A DNA stretch of 64,000 bases from Mycolicibacterium sp. P1-18 (lineage in GTDB: Bacteria; Actinomycetota; Actinomycetes; Mycobacteriales; Mycobacteriaceae): the NCBI RefSeq assembly GCF_008329535.1, contig NZ_NPKR01000012.1:1-64000 (forward strand), in the 5' to 3' direction. A model generated the notes under the pieces. It did no database searches, had not been told where the DNA came from, and was given only the letters and a program-made list of their open reading frames with translations. Positions within the stretch are counted from its first letter, which is position 1. Each line of letters begins with the position of its first letter. This document shows positions 52,884-60,960 of this stretch, one piece after another. A program made the translations under genes and the position numbers.

Positions 52884-53407
52884 CCGCCGACCCCGCCCCC
52901 GTGTTGCGTGCCGTCCCCGCCGACGGCGTCGCCGACGCCGTCACCTGGTGGGACCCGCGACGTCAGTTCGTCGGCGCCCTGCTGTGGCTCACCGCCGAGC
53001 GCGTGGAGCCGTTCCTGGCCGCCGTGCCCGGCGACGCGATCGACGAACCACTCACCCGGTGGACGTACGAGGTGATCGGCGCGCTGGTCGCCGACGGACG
53101 TGACCCACATCCGACGGCGGTCCTGCATCGCGCCAAGACTCAGCCCGCCACCGGGGCGCTGCACCCCGACCGGCCACCCAGCGGGCGTGACCATCATCGG
53201 TTGGCCACCCACCTGGCCGACCTCTACGTGCAGGTACTCGACCCCGGAGCGGTCGGCGACTACGCCCGGGACGTGCGCGAGGACGCCTACCGCGTCGCGG
53301 TGCACGCCGTTGCGGATCGTCTGCACCATCTCGCCGACACCCGGCCCGACGCCGCGACCCTCGCCGCCGGTGTCGCAGCGGTCTGCGCCGGCCTCACGGA
53401 GCCCTAG
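52880..53407 (+). CDS. DnaB N-terminal-domain-like protein
   Basis: A 175-residue protein. WWDPRRQFVGALLWLTAERV, FLAAVPGDAIDEPLTRWTYE and VIGALVADGRDPHPTAVLHR resemble the N-terminal helical domain of DnaB helicases (primase- and loader-binding). The helicase domain is absent. Proteins of this kind on actinobacterial plasmids may act in replication or interfere with the host replisome; that role is inference. The start overlaps the preceding gene (ATGA). Confidence 0.7.
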   Translation: MTADPAPVLRAVPADGVADAVTWWDPRRQFVGALLWLTAERVEPFLAAVPGDAIDEPLTRWTYEVIGALVADGRDPHPTAVLHRAKTQPATGALHPDRPPSGRDHHRLATHLADLYVQVLDPGAVGDYARDVREDAYRVAVHAVADRLHHLADTRPDAATLAAGVAAVCAGLTEP

Positions 53408-53416
53408 ACACCACGA

Positions 53417-53443
53417 AGCCGCCGGCGCAATGCGACGGCGGCT
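53417..53443 (+). terminator. Hairpin after the DnaB-N-like gene
   Basis: AGCCGCCG (53417-53424) and CGGCGGCT (53436-53443) with an 11-base loop, 10 bp after the stop. Confidence 0.6.
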
Positions 53444-53616
53444 CGGGCGTCGGCCCCACCATGGCGCCTCTCGGCAAGTGGTCGCTCTAGGCGACGAAAT
53501 TAGTTGGTACCCGGGGCATGAGTGGAACCGACGCTCCCACTGTAACCACCGATCCCCGGCGATGTATTCCGGTGTCCCGACGCGTCGCCGGCTCACTGCA
53601 GGCCCACCGGGTCTGA

Positions 53617-53919
53617 TCAGGCCGACTCCATCAGCGAGTCCCGAAAGACGCGCCCGGTGCGCACCGGGTAGCCGTTGCGTTCGGCCAGCTCGCGCAACTG
53701 ACGCAACGCGTGGCCGCGCGGTCGGCCGCCCTCCGGCACCACGATGCCCGCCCACAGGCCCTCCGCGCCGGGCAGCTCCACGGCCTCCCGGGCGCATGCC
53801 CACCGGCGCGGGCACAGCCGGCAGACGGTCTTGGCGCCCTCGTCGGGGGTGGTGAGCCACCGCTCGGGATCCCGCGTGCACTCCCCCACCGGAAGCCCGT
53901 CCAAGCCGATTGCAGTCAT
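53617..53919 (-). CDS. Second WhiB-family regulator
   Basis: A 100-residue protein from ATG 53919. Cluster cysteines: GECTRDPERW (~16), then TVCRLCPRRWACAREA (C-x2-C-x5-C). The EGLWAGIV turn and a basic segment (GGRPRGHALRQLREL) follow. It shares the C-x2-C-x5-C spacing and the W-A-G-I turn with the first WhiB (41644-41958) but is otherwise diverged. The frame is open 29 codons further upstream (starting MNCCIATVHA), which I take as non-coding because the WhiB fold starts at MTAIGLDG. Confidence 0.9.
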   Translation of the reverse strand: MTAIGLDGLPVGECTRDPERWLTTPDEGAKTVCRLCPRRWACAREAVELPGAEGLWAGIVVPEGGRPRGHALRQLRELAERNGYPVRTGRVFRDSLMESA

Positions 53920-54258
53920 GTCGCCAACCCTTCGTCGAGCGCCCTTTGGTTCCGTAGCGCGTTGAGACGAAACTATCGCATGAACCGTAGCAATGCAACA
54001 GTTCAATCAAAGCGGTCGTGTTGCGCGAACCGGAGCCACTGACCAGCGTTTTCATCGCAGCGAGCGCTGTCGAGCTCGTTCGGACCGCCAATATTGAGTG
54101 AGCAATCGCAGCGCTGATCGGCACGAGAACCGTAGCGGTGCTTCACTGCGTGCCAGTAAACCGGCGCGGCGAAGGCGCACGAAAAGACGCCCTCAGCCCT
54201 GGTCAAACCGCTCCGACCGGCAGATATTTGACACAGCGGTCCGCCGAGAGGAGTCGCC

Positions 54259-55239
54259 ATGACCGTCATCGGAGTCGACGCCCACAAGAAGAGCCACACC
54301 CTGGTCGCCGTCGCCGTCGCCGTCGTCGGGCCGTGGCGGACTGCCGTCACGTGACCACCCCCGCTGGAACGCACACTGCTGACCGCCGGAGCAAAAGTGG
54401 TCCGCGTCCCGCCCCACCTGACCGCCCGGATGCGGCGATCGGCCCGCACTCCCGGCAAGTCCGATCCCATCGACGCCCTGCAGGTGGCTCGCGCCGCGCA
54501 ACGCAAACCCGACCTGCCCGTCGCGTTCCTGGACCCGGTGTCACGCGAGATGAAGCTGCTCGTGGACCGTCGCAGCACCCTCGTCGCGCAGCGGACCGCA
54601 GCCATCTGCCGACTGCTGTGGCGCCTGCACGAGCTCGACCCCGAACACACCGTCACCGGCACGAAGCTCCTCGGCAAGAGCCACCGCGCAGCTCTCGACG
54701 AATGGCTGGCCGACCGCCCCGGCATCGTCGCCGAGCTGGCCCGCGCCGAACTCGCCGACATCACCCGGCACTCCGACCTCGCCGGCGTCCTCACCACGCG
54801 CATCAAGGAACGTGCACGCGTGGTCGCGCCCAGCTTGGTCGCCGTGTTCGGCTGCGCCGAACTGACCGCCGCCAAGATCGTGGGTGAAGCCGCCAACGTC
54901 ACCCGGTTCCGCAACGCCGACGCGTTCGCCGCCTACGCCGGGGTCACCCCGGTGCCGAACTGGTCCGGCGGAACGGTCCGCCACCAGGCGTCGATCCGGC
55001 CGGGCAACCGGCAACTCAACAGCGCCCTGCACACCATCGCCAAGGTGCAGATCCAGTACGGCCACGCCGGAAAGGCGTACTACCAAAGGCGCCTCGAATG
55101 TGGCGACGACCCTCGCAAGGCGCGGCGCGCGCTCAAACGCCGCATCGCCCACGCGGTGTACCGCCGGCTGCAGACCGACCAAAGGGTGCAGGAAACGACG
55201 GCGTCCGACGTCCCGCTCGATACACTCGTGACGTCCTGA
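54259..55239 (+). pseudogene. IS110-family transposase, internally deleted and frameshifted
   Basis: The 5' end reads MTVIGVDAHKKSHTLVAVAV, the first catalytic Asp of the DEDD domain. Homology then jumps to VADCRHVT, so the stretch with the next acidic residue is lost (about 40-45 codons), and a C5 run near 54357-54362 shifts the frame into RVPPHLTARMRRSART. From there to 55239 the gene is intact, with the transposase-20 domain (AYAGVTPVPNWSGGTVRHQA and the catalytic-Ser region). IS110 elements normally need both domains, so this copy should be inactive. No clear terminal repeats are expected for this family. Confidence 0.85.
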
Positions 55240-55874
55240 ACGGTCCGATCGTGGCTTCTAGGATTGTTGCCGCCCCCAGGGTTGGCTCGACGACTCCGTA
55301 CCGGTGGTGATCTCGCCGAGGACCGCGGCGCCGGGAGGTGCCGTGCCCACCAGGACACCTGGCGGTTGGCCGTGATCATTGCTGCCGCCCCCCAGTTGGC
55401 TCACACATCGCATGCCGCCGTCAGGTGCCCGAGGTGCGCGCCCGCGCGCACCGGCCGCGCATCCCGGTGACCGCCCCAACCGCGACCGCGCAACCACCGC
55501 CCGCGCCCGTGAGGTCCACCCGCGCGCCGCGCGGGTCCTGACCGCCTCCGGCGGTCATCGGTAGCCCCTCACCTTCATTGCCGTTGCGGGGTCGCCCAGT
55601 GTGACCGACGGGGGCCCGTCACCGTCAACCCACGCCCGGCGGGCTCGCCCGTTCTCCGCTGCGGTGCGCTCCGCACGCTCCGCGCACCTGCGCTGCGCCC
55701 GTGCGGCTCCGACGGCATTTTCCGCCCTACCCAGCTCGCTGCCGCTCGCGGGCGAAAAATCCGCCTCCAGCGTCCCCGCCGGCCTCCCTGGGGTTGACGG
55801 CGCCACCCCGCCGGTCCGACCGCACCCCCACGCCACCCGGCGCTCTCATCACCTTCTGAAACGGAGAAACCCTC
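55240..55874. other. Intergenic region with GC-rich palindromes
   Basis: About 635 bp after the IS110 pseudogene. Two adjacent palindromes lie at 55518-55536 and 55540-55556. A GTGCG-CTC-CGCAC hairpin near 55664-55676 follows. No supported gene. It may include the IS110 right end and the leader of 55875-56399. Confidence 0.5.
55518..55556. repeat. Two adjacent GC-rich palindromes
   Basis: ACCCGCGCG-C-CGCGCGGGT at 55518-55536 (9-bp arms) and GACCGCC-TCC-GGCGGTC at 55540-55556 (7-bp arms), 3 bp apart. They could be a terminator for the IS110 side or protein-binding sites. Confidence 0.7.
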
Positions 55875-56399
55875 ATGCGCACAACCTCAGCCGCCGCCGA
55901 CTTCGTCCCCGCCGCGATGATCACCCACACCGTCGCCTCCATCCGAGGCGCCCAGCACACCGACGTCACCGTCCACCACGCCCGCACCACCGACGCCCGA
56001 ATCTCGATGAGCTTCAGCGGGATCCACATGACCGTCTACAGCTGCGACGCCGCCCAAGGCCTCCTGGAGGCCTTCGACGCCGCCCGCGGACACATGGCCC
56101 GACTCCCCCGCCACATCCCCGCCCCGCAGAGCGAACCCGACTTCGTCCGCGTCGCCCTGGCCGTCGACTGGACCCGCCGCCCCCAATACGCCGTCATCGC
56201 CCAATCCGCCCCCAACAAGCTCAACAACGCCACCCTGCACTGGCTGGACCTCTACACCGGGCCCATCACCTGGCAGATCCGCGACCAAGCCGGCCTGCTG
56301 TCCACCGTCGACCTCCTCACCCAGGTCCACCGCACCGCCGCCGCGATCTTCCTCGACGGAGCCGACCACGCCGCCGACCCCACCACCCCCGACTGGTAG
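55875..56399 (+). CDS. Hypothetical plasmid protein (174 aa)
   Basis: ATG at 55875 with an ACGGAGAAA ribosome site. The 174-residue product has strand-rich segments (ITHTVASIRGAQHTDVTVHH, ISMSFSGIHMTVYS), a helix (AAQGLLEAFDAARGHMARLP), and a second strand set (TLHWLDLYTGPITWQIRD). Strong C-ending codon bias. No family recognised. It is followed by a hairpin and a second small gene with the same codon style. Confidence 0.65.
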   Translation: MRTTSAAADFVPAAMITHTVASIRGAQHTDVTVHHARTTDARISMSFSGIHMTVYSCDAAQGLLEAFDAARGHMARLPRHIPAPQSEPDFVRVALAVDWTRRPQYAVIAQSAPNKLNNATLHWLDLYTGPITWQIRDQAGLLSTVDLLTQVHRTAAAIFLDGADHAADPTTPDW

Positions 56400-56409
56400 C
56401 CACACATCG

Positions 56410-56439
56410 GGGCGGCCGGGCCACCCAGCCCGGCCGCCC
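56410..56439. terminator. Perfect 12-bp hairpin after 55875-56399
   Basis: Arms GGGCGGCCGGGC (56410-56421) and GCCCGGCCGCCC (56428-56439) with a CACCCA loop, 10 bp after the stop codon. Confidence 0.8.
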
Positions 56440-56471
56440 TGCCACAATCACTCCCGAAAGGACACCCACAC

Positions 56472-56762
56472 ATGGACATCGACTACGCACTGCGCTGGCA
56501 CTTCGTCGACGCCACCGACGGCCGCCCCCGCCAACTCCGCTTCCGCTGCACCACCGAGAACACCACCGGCCAACTCCTCGCCGTCATCGCCGACCCCCAC
56601 CGCGACGACAGCGACGACGTCCTGGCCCTCACCCGCCCCGACGTCGCCCAAGCCGCCGTCGACGCCGCCCTCGACGGCTGGCACACCTGGGCCCGCCTCA
56701 CCGACGACACCCTCAACCTCACCGAAATCCGCCGCCGCATCCACGCCGCCGGCCTCGACTAA
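56472..56762 (+). CDS. Hypothetical plasmid protein (96 aa)
   Basis: ATG at 56472 with a CGAAAGGA ribosome site. The 96-residue product reads MDIDYALRWHFVDATDG, PRQLRFRCTTENTTGQLLAV, then a helix AQAAVDAALDGWHTWARLTD. It looks like a small strand-helix protein. No family recognised. Its stop is at the edge of the C-rich stretch that leads to the relaxase gene. Confidence 0.65.
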   Translation: MDIDYALRWHFVDATDGRPRQLRFRCTTENTTGQLLAVIADPHRDDSDDVLALTRPDVAQAAVDAALDGWHTWARLTDDTLNLTEIRRRIHAAGLD

Positions 56763-57017
56763 CCCCATCCCCCATCCCCCACCCAGATCCGCCCACCACC
56801 ACCCGCCACGCTCCACCGCCCACGCCCAAACCACCTGCCCCCCAGCCCCATACGGATATCCGCCACCCTCCACCCCACCCCCACCTCTCTACCAAAGAAT
56901 GTGTTCGGCACATTGGCACAAGGTGCAATACTGGTGGTGGTCGCGTTTGGGGCGCGGCCGGGACCATCGGCGGGGCAGTCGAATTGGGGTCTGACATCGG
57001 GAGCGGTGTTCAGGCGT
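56763..57017. other. C-rich leader of the relaxase gene; G-quadruplex motif and oriT candidate
   Basis: The first ~130 bp is almost free of G on the plus strand. CCCCATCCCCCATCCCCC-type tracts at 56764-56785 give four G-runs on the minus strand, a G-quadruplex motif. Next, 56911-56929 has an imperfect hairpin ATTGGCAC-AAG-GTGCAAT and a GGCACA direct repeat (56907 and 56915). Relaxase genes often lie beside their oriT. No nick site can be identified from sequence alone. Confidence 0.4.
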
Positions 57018-59900
57018 GTGTTGACCATTTCGCGGCTGACGCGGTGGAGCATCGGCTACTACAACGAGACGGCGGCCGCGGCGACGCGGGCGTCGTCGGA
57101 TCGTCAGTCGGCCAATGGTGGCTTGGGCGAATACTATTCCGAGTTCGACAGCCGCGTCCCGACCTGGCTGGTCACCGGTGACCCGGCAACGGTGGCCCAG
57201 GTGTGCGGCTTGGACGAGTCTGCCCTGTCGGGGGGCGTGGTCGACACCGACGTCGCGGCCACCTGGTTGAACGACGGGGTGGCCCCCAGCGGTCGCCGCG
57301 GGCGGGCCTTCGGTGAGAAGAGTGTGCACGGCTTCGATCTGACCTTCGCCGCACCCAAGAGCGTGTCCCTGCTGCGGGTGTTGACCGACCCGGTGGCCGA
57401 GAAGGTGTTTGCCGCCGCCCACGAGCACGCCATCGCCGAGGCGATGGCCTACCTGCACCGGCATGCCGGCTACACCCGGGTGCACAACCCGGTCACCGGG
57501 ATGAAGGACCTCATTCGTCTCCCGGGGTTGGTGGGCATCGCCTACCAGCACGAGACCTCCCGCTGTGGGGACCCCCACCTGCACACCCACGTCGTCGTCC
57601 CCAATCGGCAGCCCCGGGCCGACGGCGAGCTGGTGTCGGTGGACTCCAAGTCGCTGTATCACGAAGCGAAGGCCGCCGGGATGATCTACCAAGCCACCCT
57701 TCGCCACCGGTTGCACGCCGAACGCGGCTTCGAATGGCAGGAGGTCGACCAACACTCCGGAATGTCCGACATCGCCGGGGTGACCAAGGCCGACGTCACG
57801 GCCTGGTCGCGGCGCTCGACTCGGCTGCGGGAGTGGGCGCGTCAGAACCTGGTCGTCGTCGACGGCGAACCCACCGCGGCGCAACTGGCGGCGGCGCAGA
57901 AGGCCACCCGACCCGTGAAACCGGAATCGCTGGCCTTCGAGGACCTCAAGGCGGTGTGGCGCGCCGACGCGCGCGGGCTGCACCTCGACCGCGCCGCCCA
58001 CCACGAGGCACGTGCGCGCCGCGCATCGCAGGCGCGCATCCGTGCCGAACGCACGTCGGTCCTCGCCGCCGGCGCGCACACCGGCGCGGCGGACCCCGCC
58101 GGCGCCGCGGTGGACCCCGCCCAGCTGGCGCAGATGGCCGCTGCGGTGGACAAGGCGGTGTTCACCCGTGCCGACATGGTGGAGCTTCTCGGCGCCCAGC
58201 TGCCCGTCGACGCACCCGGCGACCCGCGGGCGTCCCTCGAGGCGATGGTCGAGCAGGTGGGAATCCGCCTCGGTGCGCCCCGGCAACGGCACCACCGCGA
58301 AGGCCACGAAAAGTTCACCGTCGACGCGGTCATCGTGGAGGAACACGCCGTCCTCGAGATGGCCGACGAGACCGACAACCTGGCCCGGCTGGACCTGCGG
58401 GCTGCCGATGTCGGTGACCTGTCCGCCGACCAGGCCAAGGCCATCGCCGCGATCGCCACCTCCGCGCACCTCGTCCAGCCCATGCAAGCGCCGGCCGGAG
58501 CCGGGAAGACGCACTCCCTCAAGGCGTTGCGCGCCGCGGCGCATCGCGCCGGCAAGCAGGTCCTGGTGTTCGCCCCCACCGGCAAGGCCGTCGACGAAGC
58601 CCTGCAGGAAGGGGCGGGCGACCACGGTCTCACGATCGCAAAGGCGTTGCGGCTCATCGAGGACCGGCAGCTGAGCGTCGACCGGTCGACGGTGGTGGTG
58701 GTCGACGAAGCCGGCATGGTCGGCACCCCCGAACTGCGCCGGGTGCTGGCCTGTGCAGTCGAGGCCCGCGCGAAGGTCGTGCTCGTCGGGGACGCCTACC
58801 AGCTCTCCCCGGTCAAGTCCCGCGGCGGCATGTTCGAGCAACTGTGCGCCGATCTGCCCTGGAGTCAACGGCTCTCCGCGGTCTGGCGGATGCGCGACAC
58901 CGACGAGCGCGATGCCTCCCTGGCGTTGCGCAGCGCGCACGGCAACCGGTTGCGCCATGCCGTCGGGTGGTATCGGACCCAGGGCCGCTTGCACACCGGT
59001 GACCCCGTGACCATGGCGGCCGACGCGCTGACCGCCTACCAACGCGCCCAGGCGGAGCGTCGCGACGCCCTGCTGGTCTGCGACACCTGGGAGATGGCCG
59101 ACGCCCTCAACCGTCGCATCCACGACACCCGCACCGTTGCCGGCGCGCCGACGGTGCGAGGGGCGCGCGGCCAACGCATCGGGGTGGGCGACGTCATCAT
59201 GAGTCGCTGCAACGACGCCACCATCGCCGTCCGGCCGGGCCCGAACCAGTCACCGAGTACGACGACCGACCAAGTGCGCAACGGCAATCGGTGGACGGTG
59301 ACCGCGATCGACCCGTCGGTGAACCAGATCACCGCCCACCGCGTGAGCGACGGAGCGCGGGTCGTCTTCGACGGTGACTACCTGCACGAACACGTCACCC
59401 TCGGGTACGCCGCCACCGTGCACGCGGCGCAAGGCGTCACCGCCGACGCCTCGTACGCGGTTCTCGGTACCCGCACCACCCGCGCGATGGCCTACGTCGC
59501 GATGACGCGCGGGCGAGACACCAACGAAGTCTTCGTCTACCAACGTCTCACCGGTGAGGCCGACCATCAGCACACCAGTCCGGTCGTCGACCCCCAGATG
59601 CACATCGTCCGACGGGGCAACGCCTACAGCGCCGCGCATCACTTCCGCCGCATCCTGGCCAACGACGACCGACCGCGCACCATGCACGACGAAGCCGACC
59701 GCATCCTTCGTCAGGATCTGCCGCCCCACGTCGCCGACGTCGTCGCCCGCAACGTCGCCCGCCGGGCGCACCGCAGCGCGTGCTGGCAGGAAGAAACACG
59801 CCGAGCTCGCGGATTCGGGCTGGCACGTGAGCGGTCGGTACGCGCCGCCGAGGCCCGCGCCGCGTCGACGACCGCCCGTGGCGACGCCCTCGAGCTGTGA
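57018..59900 (+). CDS. traI: MobF relaxase-helicase (TraI/TrwC type)
   Basis: A 960-residue protein. The start GTG 57018 gives VLTISRLTRWSIGYYNETAA, the usual N-terminus of MobF relaxases with paired Tyr. The relaxase domain has the metal-binding HUH triad in CGDPHLHTHVVVPN (~187). The RecD-like helicase has Walker A APAGAGKT (~493), Walker B VVVVDEAGM (~560), GDAYQLSPVKSRGGMF and motif VI AYVAMTRGRDT (~828). The protein nicks oriT, stays bound to the 5' end and unwinds DNA for transfer. Upstream codons in the same frame do not look coding. Catalytic Tyr assignment between the two N-terminal tyrosines is open. Confidence 0.92.
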   Translation: MLTISRLTRWSIGYYNETAAAATRASSDRQSANGGLGEYYSEFDSRVPTWLVTGDPATVAQVCGLDESALSGGVVDTDVAATWLNDGVAPSGRRGRAFGEKSVHGFDLTFAAPKSVSLLRVLTDPVAEKVFAAAHEHAIAEAMAYLHRHAGYTRVHNPVTGMKDLIRLPGLVGIAYQHETSRCGDPHLHTHVVVPNRQPRADGELVSVDSKSLYHEAKAAGMIYQATLRHRLHAERGFEWQEVDQHSGMSDIAGVTKADVTAWSRRSTRLREWARQNLVVVDGEPTAAQLAAAQKATRPVKPESLAFEDLKAVWRADARGLHLDRAAHHEARARRASQARIRAERTSVLAAGAHTGAADPAGAAVDPAQLAQMAAAVDKAVFTRADMVELLGAQLPVDAPGDPRASLEAMVEQVGIRLGAPRQRHHREGHEKFTVDAVIVEEHAVLEMADETDNLARLDLRAADVGDLSADQAKAIAAIATSAHLVQPMQAPAGAGKTHSLKALRAAAHRAGKQVLVFAPTGKAVDEALQEGAGDHGLTIAKALRLIEDRQLSVDRSTVVVVDEAGMVGTPELRRVLACAVEARAKVVLVGDAYQLSPVKSRGGMFEQLCADLPWSQRLSAVWRMRDTDERDASLALRSAHGNRLRHAVGWYRTQGRLHTGDPVTMAADALTAYQRAQAERRDALLVCDTWEMADALNRRIHDTRTVAGAPTVRGARGQRIGVGDVIMSRCNDATIAVRPGPNQSPSTTTDQVRNGNRWTVTAIDPSVNQITAHRVSDGARVVFDGDYLHEHVTLGYAATVHAAQGVTADASYAVLGTRTTRAMAYVAMTRGRDTNEVFVYQRLTGEADHQHTSPVVDPQMHIVRRGNAYSAAHHFRRILANDDRPRTMHDEADRILRQDLPPHVADVVARNVARRAHRSACWQEETRRARGFGLARERSVRAAEARAASTTARGDALEL

Positions 59901-60095
59901 CTCTCGTCGCGACGTCGCTCAGGGCCCGGATTGGTCGGCGCCGACACCGAATTCACCCCGGTGGGGCGGTGTCGTGCAACCGTGGCGGTGAGGAGAACCG
60001 AACGCGGTCGTCGGCCCGCCCGCTGCTCTGCGGCATGGTCGGTGGCAAAGCGTCACCGACAGACGGTGCGGGCTCGGCGTTGCGAGCTGTCGTCG

Positions 60096-60842
60096 TCACG
60101 GGCACCGCCCTCCGGTCACCGGGCAGCACCGAAGGTCCAGGCCGCCAAGCAGGTGTCGGGCGAGGAACGCCTTCGTCGGTGGATACGCCGGGTTGAGCCG
60201 CCGGCTCACCACCACGATGCTGACCGCGTCAGCACCCGCCCTGCGCAATGCCAGCGCTGCGGACTGCGCGTTGGAACCGGTCGTCCAGATGTCGTCCAGG
60301 ACCACGACGTGGCGACCGGTGACTGCGTCGTCGTCGAGGACGACGAACTTGTCCGGATCCACCGCGCGATGACACGTCGCCGACGCGGCGCCCACGAGCA
60401 GCTCGGTCACGCTCGTCCCGGTGTTCCGGACGACGGCGGTGAAGGGATGAACACCGGGGCGCCACGTCAGGGACGGAATCACCGTGCGAACGTCGACGGG
60501 CCGCCCGGCCGCTGCTTCCACGCACCGTTCATGTGTCGAAAGTGCCAGCTCGACAACACGGGTCAGCGCGGCGGTGCACGCGAGGCGCCTTCGTCGCGCG
60601 GGGTGGTCCTTGTAGTCTCGGAGCATGCGGGACCACTCGGTGCCGGCGACCGCATAGGACAGCGGGACGACCACGTCGGCTGTGCCGGCGTAGCGGTGGT
60701 GCACGGTGCAGTGGCGGCAGGCCCACGCCCCGGCGGTCGGTTCGGCGCACCACCGGCACGTGCGTCGCCGCGCCCGCACGACCCGGCAGGGGCCGTCCAC
60801 CGTGAGTCGCTCGGGTTCGGTTGCGAGGTCGTGGTCGTTCAT
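60096..60842 (-). CDS. ComF/GntX-like phosphoribosyltransferase
   Basis: A 248-residue protein. The N-terminus has paired zinc-type cysteines (RTCRWCAEP and WACRHCTVH). The C-terminal PRTase domain has the PRPP loop VVVLDDIWTTGSNAQSAAL and the following VVVSRRLN. ComF proteins are linked to DNA uptake in naturally competent bacteria, and are otherwise of unknown role. On a conjugative plasmid between relaxase and EccA, a role in DNA handling or nucleotide salvage is only speculation. ATG start at 60842. Confidence 0.8.
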   Translation of the reverse strand: MNDHDLATEPERLTVDGPCRVVRARRRTCRWCAEPTAGAWACRHCTVHHRYAGTADVVVPLSYAVAGTEWSRMLRDYKDHPARRRRLACTAALTRVVELALSTHERCVEAAAGRPVDVRTVIPSLTWRPGVHPFTAVVRNTGTSVTELLVGAASATCHRAVDPDKFVVLDDDAVTGRHVVVLDDIWTTGSNAQSAALALRRAGADAVSIVVVSRRLNPAYPPTKAFLARHLLGGLDLRCCPVTGGRCP

Positions 60843-60960
60843 CCCCCGGACGCTAGGAAACGGACCCGACGCGGTCGGTTCTGCTGCGCCGCCGATGGCC
60901 GCCGCTCGTGCGTCGACGCCGGCTCGTGGATGAACCCGGGCGGGCGCGGGGAACGGCTCC

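Noticed and set aside
54003..54914. Minus-strand frame opposite IS110
   Set aside because: Shadow of the broken transposase; no protein features.
55601..57181. Plus-strand frame of over 500 codons spanning two small genes and the relaxase leader
   Set aside because: Arg/Pro/His repeats without domains. The two small genes in another frame have ribosome sites and sensible proteins.
56889..59174. Long minus-strand open frame opposite the relaxase
   Set aside because: Antisense shadow; the plus strand has HUH, Walker and helicase motifs in order.
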